From Diphasiastrum complanatum (lineage: Eukaryota > Streptophyta > Lycopodiopsida > Lycopodiales > Lycopodiaceae), in assembly GCA_029204225.1 (NCBI GenBank), contig CM055098.1, forward strand, positions 6,235,746-6,299,745: 64,000 nucleotides of DNA, written 5' to 3'. Within the stretch, counting starts at the first letter, position 1. Every line of letters starts with the position of its first letter. Of this stretch, positions 21,998-33,251 are shown piece after piece. The notes under the pieces were generated by a model. The model did not search any database, had not been told where the DNA came from, and worked only from the letters and a program-made list of their open reading frames with translations. The position numbers and the translations under genes were made by a program.

Positions 21998-22559
21998 CTA
22001 GAGCTTGTAAGAAGTGAGAGTAGCTTTAAACTCAATGATTCTAATAGGAACAAAAGGGACTTGGCAGTTTTTGGATTGACAAAAATCAAAAGAGAAAAGG
22101 TCACCAATATCGCAAATGTCTTGAGAAAAGATCTCAAGCTGAGAGGCACTGTCTTTATCAAGGTCTTCAATATAAATAAGCGGGTGGAGCATCAGAAGCA
22201 GCAGGGGTAGTGACAATAGGGGAAATACCATTTTCATTTTCTAAACACATAAACACTATTCTGATGTGTGAATTGCAAAACTTTTTTTTTTTTTCAACAA
22301 AATCATTAAGACGACTAAAAAGATTTTTCACAAGGCTCAGCGGTTGTTTCTTCTTAACAAACTCAAGATAAATCTTTACCCAATCAATGGTCTCTAGCAA
22401 ATCAATCAGACAAATAATCTTATCCTCAGGTCCAGCAGAAGCACAAGTAGCCCTATTAGTGTTAATAATAAATTTATGTAGCTCAACGGCCTTCTTCATA
22501 CAAAATATAGTAGTCTGAACAAAAAGGTTAGGAGGAGGTAGGGGCTCCCTATAGCCCAA
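21998..22559 (-). pseudogene. Upstream part of the unidentified ORF
   Basis: The frame at 22167-22559 (130 residues, starting MGYREPLPPPN) and an overlapping frame at 21998-22237 read as one broken protein. Its parts include IICLIDLLETIDWVKIYLE and an acidic piece, EDLDKDSASQLE. A frameshift near 22170 and a stop near 22000 separate it from the 237-residue frame downstream. No family was recognised. Confidence 0.35.
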
Positions 22560-24154
22560 AGCTGCAGCTTCTTTAAACCATCCTGTGGACTAAAACATAC
22601 AAAAGGACCTATGTTAGCTTATGAATCAGATAAAAGGTAAGAGCATCAGTACTATTCCACCCAAGGAATAGTCGGATTTACACCACCAAGATGCAAGAGA
22701 GAGAGATACAAGACAACACTTAATTCCTCTTGACAAAGCAAGACTAAAGCTCTTTAAAGCCTTTATTCATAATCCAACAAGGTAAAGTACAGCTGAAAAG
22801 TAAAATACAGTAGTAGAAAGCACCATAAAGCATAACCACTTTCAAGACGTCCAACTGATACCTGCCACCATCCCACAAAACAAAACCGCTCAAGTTAGTT
22901 TAGTGAGGAAGACATGTGTCATAGCTTAACGACAGTTGTTATTCATGTCCAAAAAAAGTTATACTACTTAACAGCTTTGAATAGCATTTTAAAACATAGT
23001 CCAATCTTCCCAAACACATAGTGTTTTAGCGATAGGCCAAGCCGTTATATCATCGTATCAGGGCGAGTGCCATACTGATCAACTTACGATCAATTGGTCC
23101 ATATCAGTTCATTTTAATCAAAGAGGAGTATGAAAAGTTTAAACCATTAGAATCTTTATTTAGCCAAAAGACTTGGTGTGAACACGTGTGCTGGTATCAG
23201 AGCAAATCCATGCTATACTGACCCAAGTGACCCTTACGACATAAGGTATGTCACGCATTGTTGTTCATACTCCTGAGCATATCCATGCTTTCTAGTTGTA
23301 TCTCACCAAAAGTCTAAAGTAATACTAATAGAAGAAAGGTGAAGTGTTACCCTGCATGTTCTAACAAAATGATATAACATCCATGGTATAAGGACACTGT
23401 ATAGGAAAGATGTGATTAAAACAAAGTAAGAGACTACCAATGTTTATACTGGGTAGTAGGGCAGATCCGTGTCATTCTACTCCCTTAGTATAAACTATGA
23501 TTCTTACGCATATCCATGTTGTCTAAGGTCATAATACTGGAGTCCTTACTGTTACTTTTAGTGACAAATTCTTATTTCAAGGTATTTTAGTTTGATTTGA
23601 GTGTGGTCTTATGTCGTTACTTACTTTCGAACAAGGGAATTAGAAAAGCGGAAAGAAAAGCAAAAAGCAAAAGTGAATTTATGTATAGTGAAAGTATATC
23701 ATAGCCTTTATGGAACCAAAATTACCATACTTATTGAAGTTGTGAAGAGTATATATAAACTTAGAAAGCATACCTGAATAGCTGTAGACATAGTTTCTTG
23801 AGAGGCAGCCATAGTAGTTTTTAAGCGACTGAGTTCTTACTCTTTTAGATCATAAGAAAGCCAAGAAACCATGAAGTGAGTGTATTGCTTCAAAAAGTTA
23901 TGTAGAAAGCACTTTACAAGACATCTTTTGACTATGTTAGTTAACTTACATTGTAGAGAACCAGTTGGTTGCATACCTTTCAATAGTGAGTAGTCAGTTC
24001 AGGAAAGAACCAAGTAATATTCTGACGAAGCCGGAGCAGTATAATGAAGCTACAACATGAGATATCATTAGCTTCATAGTATGAGATCACAAGATCTATG
24101 AACACTTGTAAAGAGAGCACATATGTAAGAGCGAAGCTTGAATGTGCCCATCCT
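22560..24154. other. No gene recognised; one PBS-like 12-mer
   Basis: No supported frame. TGGTATCAGAGC occurs exactly at 23192-23203 on the plus strand, but no LTR or gag was found beside it. Phrases of the form GCATATCCATG recur near 23277 and 23510 with about 230 bases between them. Confidence 0.45.
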
Positions 24155-24677
24155 TCCATCACTGGTTGGAGGAGGCTATTAAAGTGAAGAAGTCTATAAA
24201 TGGATAGCATAAGTTCATGGTCCATCGCTGGATAGTTAGCCATAAATGAATTTACAGTATTAACATTTGAAAAGGAGACCACTCTCCTGTCCATCACTGG
24301 AACAGCAGAGTCTCTATGTGTAGATTTGGTGAGTAAATGTGTGTCTATCATGCCTATGCAATCCATCGCTGGATAGAACATAGCAATATTGATAAACACT
24401 CATCTTTTGGACAGTTTGCAGCGATCTGTCCATCGCTGGACAATGCCCATTCCAATCACCAAAAGTGCATATAGTATGTGCAGGAGTGAGGCAGCCCTCC
24501 ATCGCTGCTCTCTGAGCCATAAGGAGCAAGCCAAAGCATGGAAAAAACGTGATTATATCATTAATATTACCTGCGATTTCAGAACATTATCACATAACCA
24601 CAATTGTCCATCGCTGCCTATTGAGGCAGGGTGGACAGTTTCAAGAATCAAAGAGTGACATTGTTGTCCATCGCTAG
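24155..24677. repeat. Periodic TCCATCGCTGG repeat, about 69-bp spacing
   Basis: Eight copies of TCCATCGCTGG or close variants begin at 24155, 24221, 24290, 24362, 24429, 24498, 24607 and 24667. The first five intervals are 66, 69, 72, 67 and 69 bases. The sequence between them is not similar. On the minus strand each copy reads PAMD, PVMD or AAMD/E, giving a 22-24 residue period in two frames. It looks like a decayed gene for a protein with short repeats, or a motif kept in a diverged tandem array. Confidence 0.6.
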
Positions 24678-24834
24678 ACCTCAATGTGTTCTTGACCTAT
24701 CACAGACTTTACATGGTTTAGAGAGATGAGTGGCATATCAAAGCAGAGCATTATTAAAGTATCCTTCTCCGGAAAGTAGAGTAAATATGAGCGGAGTGTA
24801 AGAGAGAAGCAGATACATACCGTAAGCTATCAAA

Positions 24835-25755
24835 TCATTGATTCGTAAGTAGTTTTATCTCAGCTAGCATAGATCTTGCACTTTCCATAATCGGATGATC
24901 CTTGCGCTCAGCTACACCATTTAGAGCAGGAGTATGAGCTTGCGTAAATTGTCTTTTAATCCCACATTGATCACAAAGATCATTGAAGTCATTAGACTTG
25001 TACTCACCTCCACTATTTGATCTTAGGACTGTGATTTTCCTACCTATCTGATTTTCGACCAATGCTTTGAAGCTCTTGAAGTTATCAAATGCATCTGATT
25101 TCTTCTTCAAGAAGTAGATCCACGTCTTACGTGACATATCATCAATAAAGGTCATGAAATAGAAGGCTTTACCTAAGGACATGGTCCTCATAGGCCCGCA
25201 TAAATCTGTGTGGATTAAATCCAGGATGTTCTTTGCTCTTGCAACACCCCCTTTATTGAACTTCTCTTGATGCTGCTTCTCATATACACAGGATTCGCAC
25301 ATCGATTTCAAGTGATCTTCTATGGTAGGCAATCCTGTTACCATCTCCAATTTTCTCATCAAACTGAGGCTTCCCAAGTTCAAGTGACCAAGCCTCTTAT
25401 GCCACAGCTCAGTTTGCGATGGAATGGACGATACAAGTCCATGTTGCCCCTTAATTGTAGCATTCAACCTGTACAATTTTGTATTGGGCTCTCTTACTCC
25501 ATCCGCAATAACTTTGAACTTTTGGTTCACATCCTTCACAAAGCAACGATCATAGGCGAATTCTACTTTCAACTTTTGATCAGTAATGACTCCAACAGAG
25601 AGTAGATTTTTATTCAAACCTGGTACGTAAACTACCTCCCTGATCATCCTGCTTTTGCCATCAGGTAGTTGGATTGAAACGGTGTCTATCCCCTTGATCT
25701 TGCACACCTCACCATTTGCTTGTGAAAGATATGTTCCATTATCCAACACCTTCAA
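24835..25755 (-). pseudogene. Copia protease C-terminus, pre-integrase and integrase core (C2)
   Basis: The 306-residue frame begins just after the protease active site, runs through VVYVPGLNKNLLSVG and ELWHKRLGHLNLGSLS with the HHCC zinc residues (CESCVYEKQH), and into the integrase core. The first Asp (LIHTD) and the glutamate motif (NGVAERKD) are kept. The second Asp motif is LRSNSGGEY, so that Asp is replaced by Asn. It ends ARSMLAEIKLLTNQ, truncated. A frameshift near 25757 separates it from the gag-protease frame. Confidence 0.9.
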
Positions 25756-26374
25756 AGAACCAATTCTTGTTACCTTTCATGTGTCTTGTGGCACCCGAGT
25801 CAATATACCATGCTTGATCATCTTGATTAGATGACAATGTAGATATGACGATGCTAGAGTATTCAATCTCACCCTCATCGACAAGGTTACCTGCTTGTTT
25901 TGGTTTTCCCTTGCCTTGTTCCGCCAGGAATTTGCGACATTCACTCTTCCAATGGCCGGTTTTACCACAATGGAAGCACTTGTCTTTCTTCTTAGTTTTA
26001 TTGGAAGATCCCTCGTCCTCTTGAGACTTGGCAAATTGATGCTTAGACTTCTTTTTGTCCTTGCCCTTGCCTTGTTTTTGGCATTTCGCAAGTGCCTGAT
26101 CGTCAGTATTTTGACGTCTAGCTTTCACCATTTCTCGCCGTTGCTCTTCCTGCATCAAGATTCCTGTGAGCTCGTCAAAGGTTGGCAATCTTTCTCTTGA
26201 TGCTATTCCACTCACAAACATCTGATAGGGTTCTGTAATGCCGCACAATGCATTGTACACCAGCTCCACATCACGTATGCGCTCACCAATAGAATGCAGT
26301 TCATCTCTCATTGTCTTGATTCTGGTCATGTACGTCTGAATGTGCTCTCCTTGCTCCATGCAGGCACTATTCAA
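25739..26374 (-). pseudogene. Copia gag and protease active site (C2)
   Basis: This frame holds the middle of gag (EHIQTYMTRIKTMRDELHS and LTGILMQEEQRREMV), a lysine-rich stretch, the zinc knuckle CFHCGKTGHWKSEC and the protease triad region AWYIDSGATRHM with the expected Asp-Ser-Gly. It breaks by frameshift shortly after the active site. It continues gag from 26378-26707 in the same frame, across one TAA stop. Confidence 0.9.
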
Positions 26375-26377
26375 CTT

Positions 26378-26707
26378 TTACTTCAGAAACATGATTCTTG
26401 ACGGATTTGACGTCTCGAACTGCTCCTGTAGCACATCCCATGCCTGTCTGGGTGTAACAACATCACAAATGTGGGTAATGATGTGATCCTTCACTGACAA
26501 GTTAATGAAGGTCAAAGCTTTCCTCATCTTTTTGTCGAACACTTTAATATCTACTTCATTTGGCGGCCTTCTCTCATCACCTGTGATGACTTCCCACACG
26601 TCTTTCTCCATCAATATGTTTTTCATTTTGAATTTCCACATTGCATAGTTAGAAATCCTGTCCAATTTGCTACTTTCACTCAAAATGGACTCTCCCATGT
26701 TTGCCAT
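26378..26707 (-). pseudogene. Copia gag N-terminus (C2)
   Basis: A 109-residue frame starting MANMGESILSESSKLDRISN is the N-terminal gag domain of the UBN2/retrotran_gag type, with YAMWKFKMKNILMEKDVWEV. It ends at a single in-frame TAA directly followed by KLNSACMEQG, so one nonsense change separates it from the next part. The start ATG is well supported by similarity to element E gag. Confidence 0.88.
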
Positions 26708-28009
26708 CGCAAAACTGCTTGAAACTTCTGTCGTAGGCTAAAAACAGTATGCCGAGGTCAACAGTGATGTCAGAAGTTGAAAATAATGACTTGAACTTTT
26801 TCCCTTACCAGGCCACTCGCTGTTTTTCCACCAATTTGAAAGCCAAATCGGCGTCGCCTTCCGAAATGCACTCAGTCGTCAACTCCCAACAACGTGCCCA
26901 GTGGAATAGTGAAATCACTTCTGGCGTACTCCAAACACTTTCTCTGCTGCAATCACTCTGTTTTGTTTTACCGTACTTGTAGGTACAGTCCGGGTGCCCT
27001 TCGTTTGGAGGTTATAGCCTTTCGTTTGGGTCAAAACGGGCAAAGGACCCAAAAATATGGACTTTTTTAGTTTTTGAACTGTTTCTTCACCTTGAAGAAA
27101 CTTCACTCTTCACTTGTGAAGGGACCCAACTCCAATTTCAGTATGAAAATTTTTAATGAAGTTGAAGGCTAAAATGCACTTCACTTCTTCAAGGCCCTCT
27201 TCAACAACTCTTCAGACTCCATCCAATGGTTGAATCTGATCCAACTATGGATATCCCTTCTGGGTAGCACAATCTGAGCCGTCGATCTTGTAACTCCTCT
27301 ATCCAACGGATCTGAGCACTTTTGTGCACCAATGGAGAGTCTTGTAGACACTGTCCACTTCAAAACGCTATGCTCTCACCCTGGTTCCACGCGCGAACAA
27401 TCCGCGACCTCCCTGTCTGCGGCCACGCCTCCCCACACTGATTTTTGTTTGATCTAACTCACATGTGGATCGTTTTGAGCACAATCTGAGGCCTAGAGCA
27501 GGGTCGGCCTACTGATTCCAAGTCTGTAGCATGTTCAATCAAGAAATTCCGTGGAGAAAAGGTGATTTTAGCTCAACTTGACAAAGTGGTTTTTTTTTTT
27601 TCACCTTTTATCGCAAATCTGCTAGGTTAACTGTCTAGAGACAAATCTCTGACATAAACCTCAGAATCTCTCCATGGTTGGTTGACAATGTGATTAGCTT
27701 CCTTCCTGTCCTTACGGCATCCAAAACGGTGCACAAAAAACGAAGAAATCACCAGTTATGTATAAAAATCATAACCCTAAACCCAGTTTCAATTTTCAGC
27801 TGGCTTTAAAATTGTCAATTTTTCCCTGTCTGATGCTATGCACAGGCTAATAATCCCTCTGCTGAGCTTAGCAAGCCTCTATAAACTAGAAACTGTGCAC
27901 CAGTGCTTCTCTTTCCGTCTTCAACCCCCCGTAAAGCCCGAACTCTCAGAAGACAGTTCCCCCGAAGCTCTCTTCAACGACGATGTTATACTGTGTACAC
28001 TCCCTGTAC
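26708..28009 (-). other. Leader of copia C2
   Basis: Noncoding sequence between primer site and gag ATG. The right half matches the leader of C1 (8489-8988); the left half is what C1 has lost. No ORF was recognised. Confidence 0.65.
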
Positions 28010-28022
28010 GGCTCTGATACCA
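28010..28022 (-). other. Primer-binding site of C2
   Basis: TGGTATCAGAGCC on the minus strand, identical to the C1 site, complementary to initiator-Met tRNA. Confidence 0.88.
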
Positions 28023-28295
28023 ACTTAGAATTTGCTTTGCACGGGAACACAGATCATGCTACACAGTAACACAGACAGAAAACACTCTCCACAGCAAGCT
28101 CACATAGCAACTGTATTTCTCAAAATGAAATCACACTGTACATATAGTTGTTCACTCAGGCAACCCATGCATGACCCAGGTTGCCGTTGGCGGGACGCGT
28201 GTCCCGTCGACTTGCCTCGTGGCGAGGCCAACTGATCCTTATCCACTGATAGGACCCACAGTACAGTAACACAGTAATTCTACTTTAATTCTAAC
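28023..28295 (-). repeat. 5' LTR-like end of C2 (about 273 bp)
   Basis: On the minus strand it begins GTTAGAATTAAAG and ends AAATTCTAAG before the primer site. The 60 bases nearest the primer site match C1, the rest does not. The outer edge is approximate. Confidence 0.5.
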
Positions 28296-28964
28296 TGGTA
28301 GGGCGCACTTTCAGCGAGTGACAGAGGAGCAGAGTTCTTTGCTGGTCACTGTAAAGCAAAAGGGTTGAAAAGAACATGCACTTATAGTGTCCAGTAAGGT
28401 AGTAATCTAGAAGGAGAGAGTGGGAGTGAGAAATTCCATTTCCTTCCAAATTATTTTAAACAGACCAAACCATTTCAAATACTTGTGGAAAACCTTCTAA
28501 GTTAAAAATGGAACTTCATCATATGCAAGGGTACAACAATAAAAACCTTGTAAGTTTGACAATAGAGAAAATATGGGCCCAAAGAGGGTCCTATAAGAAA
28601 TGCGATGTAGGAGAGAGAAAAATAACTATAAAGTAATTATAATATCATTTTTCAACTTCTTTACGCATATGCCCGCACTACTTTTCATGTAAATGAATGC
28701 ACCTTAGTTTGGTCAGATCAAACTTCACTGGTGCTTAACCATAGTTAATATATAATTTTTCAAAATGCTGAGATATTCCCTCCCAAGAGTTGGGAACACT
28801 CAAAAATTTGAATTAGGAGTGACATTTCTGAAAAAAAACCTACGCCATCTCTATCTCCAGGGTCAAAAACAAGTGTTTAGCACCATCTCTATCTCCAACA
28901 GAGCTGTTAGTGCCATCTCCAACTTTGTTATTGTCATTCTGCTGTTTGTTACTATACTATTGTA
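28296..28964. other. Intergenic, nothing recognised
   Basis: No supported gene, repeat or RNA was seen. Confidence 0.5.
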
Positions 28965-30463
28965 CTAATGTTAAAACTTTATCATCTTCATGTGGATCTG
29001 TCACCAGAATATGCTCCACTCAAGACAAGAAATTCAAAGCAACCCAAATTGTCAACTTCTGATATGGTCCGATACAGGGAGGAAAAGCTAAAGCATGTAG
29101 ATTTATGGTCATCAGAAACATTGTATCCTATTGATCCATGTTTATTGCAACATCCAGATTTTCATTCGGTGAGTTAGTTAATAATCTATATGTGTCATGG
29201 TAAAAATGGCCTTTTGGGTTACTGTGAGAATTTGATGCTCTATGGGAACGCACATTCAATGCAAAGAATACATTATTTGGAAGAGGAATCAAGGAAAATA
29301 TCAAAGGCGTGTGAAGAAAAATCTACAAAGATGAAAACTCGTTTGGATGAAAATGAGATGCTCAAGGAGGAGATCCAAAGGTTGAGATCTTCTTTGCATC
29401 ATTATACAACTAGTAATGATGAGATAAAAATTGCATTTCAATCCATGCATATCTCATATTTGTCTCTTGTTAAAGATATGGATGTGCTCAACATAAAGGT
29501 CCGAAGCAACAAGAGGAAAAGACTGGTAAACAAGGATATATGTGATCTATCTGTCTTTTTCTATGACCTCTACAAAATGTTCATATCTGTACATTGCATG
29601 TGGAGGTGCGTATTATAAAAAAATAATATATCTTCACATCTTGTTTGCATGGAATTTCGAGCCATAGGCCTCTACGAAGGAAGCTATTTCCAGATTAGAG
29701 GATATGTTGTCCAAAGCAGGCTTCCATAAAGGCCACGTTAAAGTAAAAAAAGATGACAAGCTATCATGGTAAAACATGAAATATTCCATGCAAGCCGAGC
29801 ATTGGAGGATCTAATGCTCGAAGGTTTTTATCAGATTATTCTGGCAAACAATCCAAGGTTCAATACATGGTTTGGAAAGAAATTATTGCAGCAACTCAAG
29901 ATTTCGAAGAAGAAGGTTCTACTCGTATACACAAAGTAGAAGTTTGGAAAAAGTTAGACAACATGGTGAAATACTTGAGAAAAGATAAATTTTCAAATAT
30001 TGATGTACAAATGATACAGAAAACAACCAATGAATTTGTGGATGCAGTTAAAGTGCATGGGGTGTTGATCATATAACACATTATATGGTAAAATTTTGAT
30101 TTTACACTACGATAGACAAATATGTGCAATTAAATTAGATACTTTTGGTACTGATTAAGATTATGTTTTTATGACATGCAGCACATATTACGACATCATT
30201 CGACATTATTTGCAAGAAATAGTGGAAGTCTTAGCATATGGTCATCACAAGGAATGGAAAAATCTCATTGGCAAGCAAGAGCGGCATTTCATAAAAGTAC
30301 ACAACATGGCGGGACTAGCACAAAAAACAGCTATATATTGCAACTTTTCCAATGGTTTTACAGAAGAATCCAAATTCGTCATAATACAAAATTGACGAAT
30401 TATAAAATATTTAAAAAAGCATGCAAATTATACAAACCAGTAGGCTATAGACACACAATATAA
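28965..30463 (+). pseudogene. Candidate multi-exon gene or transposase relic, unidentified
   Basis: Several protein-like blocks follow one another on the plus strand. The first, 28990-29168, ends at a strong donor (CATTCG then GTGAGT). The second, about 29215-29606, contains a coiled-coil stretch (MLKEEIQRLRSSLHH) and ends at a GTGCGT donor. The third, about 29669-29770, reads STKEAISRLEDMLSKAGFHK. The fourth, about 29840-30075, includes FSNIDVQMIQKTTNEFVDAV. The last, 30176-30463, has SSQGMEKSHWQARAAFHK and LQLFQWFYRRIQIRH. Frames shift inside blocks three and four. The Glu-containing end block recalls C-terminal catalytic parts of some cut-and-paste transposases, but this is a weak resemblance. 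Confidence 0.35.
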
Positions 30464-31251
30464 TTTTGTATATTAAATAAAATTATTTACAAAGTACAAT
30501 TCAACAGTATCTAATCTACTTCCGATATTTTCTCCAATGAAAGTTGCAACTTAGAATCATGCAACAATTTTTTTCTTTCGTGGATCCAATAGCTCATAGT
30601 TTTCATGCTTAAGTGGTAGACATTTCAAAGTGTTATGAGAATATACCCTTAGATAGTCCAGAAGGACTGAAACTGTCATGAAAAAGACAATTAAGAACCT
30701 ATGCCCAATACGGTGTAAGCGTTGCACCTGGGATCGAGGGCCCTCAAAAGGAAGCTGCTCCTGCCCTAACAGCCTTGCAGGTTGCTCAGGATGCAGATCT
30801 TATTTTATATGATCAAAAAAAAAATTAACTCTGGACCCTGTTAACCATGATTTGACAATGCATATACATTAATGGTACATCGATTTTCTCATCTCAACCA
30901 TCTGTCATATTCATTTTCAATATTTTTGGGTCTCTTTGGGCAGTGATGAGCTGGAAGGGCAGGCCTCATCAACCAATAGCATTTCCACATGCTGCCCGAC
31001 GAAACAGCAATATAATGTAAAAGTTTTTATTTTATTTATATTTGAAAAATTCTACGTTACGTAGAACCCTGATTTCAAGGTTTCAATTAGTCCACATGAC
31101 AACAAAATAAGAAAAAAAATAAAAAAACATCTTTTTCAAAGGCCTTCTTCAAGCTCTAAGTTTCTCTAATGAGTAGCGGTACGTCAATATCTGTCCACTT
31201 TTTCTGTTTAATGCAGTAGGGTGAAACTGAACAAAGGAGCATCCGTGTGTG
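30464..31251. other. Intergenic, nothing recognised
   Basis: No supported feature was seen in this AT-rich stretch. Confidence 0.5.
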
Positions 31252-31819
<568 letters not shown>

Positions 31820-32180
31820 TCTTTTTTCTATTTCTAGAAAGTCTAAAGGGTAGATCCAGAAAGGGTTTTCAAGAGTTCTTGTTTGTGTTTTATCTATGAA
31901 GAGCTCAATATCAGGGTTATTGATGAAACATATGTCATCAATGTATTTGAAAGAATGTATAAAGTCATTCATTGAATTAGTACGACCCCTAGTCTAGCAA
32001 GTCTCTTTATAAATTGTGCCTCAAAGAAGGATAAATACCAATTACACCAGGTAGGTGAACATGAAAAATCCATAGGTATACCATGTATTAGTCTCCAAGT
32101 CTTGTTTTCTAATCTGACAATACCGTTGTCGATCAGAAGTATCCTAAAAAAACTGAGACAAAAAATCTTCTGCAGCACCC
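31820..32180 (-). pseudogene. Reverse transcriptase fragment, Penelope-like type
   Basis: Two overlapping minus-strand frames form one RT palm region. The first (32178-31969) reads WRLIHGIPMDFSCSPTWCN and FEAQFIKRLARLG. After a one-base shift the second gives FKYIDDICFINN with the catalytic YIDD at 31934-31945, then IYPLDFLEIEK near 31830-31855. The order GIPM...CSP, YIDD..NN and YP..LEI fits the RT group that includes Penelope-like elements and differs from the copia and gypsy RTs elsewhere in the window. No endonuclease or other domain was found nearby. It is a relic with at least one frameshift. Confidence 0.6.
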
Positions 32181-32752
32181 TATAAGGCCTGCATGGCTAT
32201 CACGGCAAAACGAACATTCAACCCAAGTGACAGAGTGACATTTCGTATAGATCGGCCGAAAGGAGCTCTAGGGATCAACAATTCAGTTGATCTCTGGAGT
32301 TTTCTGATCTCCCTCAACCAGACCTACTTCCTGCCACGCCTACGGCCAGTACTAGGGGGAACACAAGAATGGGATGGTTGTACAGTGATTATGGCACAAG
32401 CAGTGGATTTGGTCCTGACCATCATTCTCAGAAGAAGAAAATTAACAAAAGAAAGTTTGAACAAAAGAAAAGTGGATGAAAACAAAAAAAATTGCGATAA
32501 AAGGGTGCTTGAGATTGATGCCAGAACTAAATATCGGTTTCGAGCACAAGATCTACACAGATTATTTGAAGAAAAGAGATGCGCGTTCGAAAGCGATATT
32601 GGACTAGTAGTGGTATCGAACTCGAGCGCACTGTGAGAGGACGGAAGCTTGAATGGTGAGAGAGCGTGCTTGAGAGCGATATTGGGAGCGAAAACCGAAA
32701 AATTTTCAAAAAAAAATGAAAGTTTCGAGGACTTATCTATATGAAATTTTTG
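32181..32752. other. No gene called; unrecognised 147-codon frame
   Basis: An open frame at 32193-32636 (+) overlaps an equally long minus frame at 32324-32833, and neither resembles a known protein. Short words such as CGATATTGG and GGTATCGAACTCGAGCGC recur at about 32530, 32597, 32614 and 32671 and again at 33057 and 33118. Confidence 0.35.
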
Positions 32753-33012
32753 CACGTGCGAAAAGATGTCCGAGGCACGTGTTGTCAAATAATTGGTCCA
32801 CATGGAATGTCCGTACTGACAATGATGGCCCAATTATGAGGCCACGTGGGCCCTACACGTGCACCAATCCGTTCTCGACGCGTATCATTCTCGCACGTGA
32901 CAGATGTCAGATCAATCATTCTAGGTACGGTGCATTAATTTTGACCAATCACAAGTCGACACGTGTTCCTTCGCCACTCCTCCGCACGTGCAAATTTTTT
33001 TATATAAATAGG
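32753..33012 (+). promoter_or_regulatory. Promoter-like block: seven CACGTG boxes and TATA
   Basis: CACGTG occurs at 32753, 32776, 32843, 32856, 32894, 32960 and 32985. The last box is 10 bases upstream of a TATATAAATA at 33001-33010. CACGTG is the G-box core bound by plant bZIP and bHLH factors, including abscisic acid and light regulators. Chance would place this hexamer about once per 4 kb. The layout suggests a plus-strand promoter reading toward 33040 and beyond. What it drives is unclear. Confidence 0.6.
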
Positions 33013-33251
33013 TTTTTTTCGGCTCGGTTTTTTAGACAAATTTACGATTGCTTGGTCGGATATCGATTTTGAACGCGTCGTTTGCACATTACCTTCCGTT
33101 GACTAATTTGTGCCTGGAACCGATATTGCCTCGTCCGGTATCGCATTCAAGTGCGCATTGCATCTCTCTTTTTTCTGCTCTGTGTTCTTGCGCTCAAATT
33201 CGATACTCCAACTTGTAATATCTCTCTCGAGCACACATTGCCTTGACGTGA

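Larger units (their letters stand above)
24835..28295 (-). mobile_element. Ty1-copia element C2, truncated, minus strand
   Basis: Reading leftward from an LTR-like end at 28295 it shows the primer-binding site (28010-28022), leader, gag, protease and integrase core, then stops at about 24835 inside integrase. RT, RNase H and the 3' LTR are missing. It is the best view of the family it shares with C1, because its gag N-terminus is present. Confidence 0.87.

Noticed and set aside
24155-24677. CRISPR-like array of short repeats with unique spacers
   Set aside because: The genome is a plant, the motif is only about 11 bases and degenerate, and codon-multiple spacing points to a decayed repeat protein.
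32193-32833. Overlapping long frames on both strands
   Set aside because: Neither has recognisable domains, and open frames on both strands at once suggest composition and not a gene.
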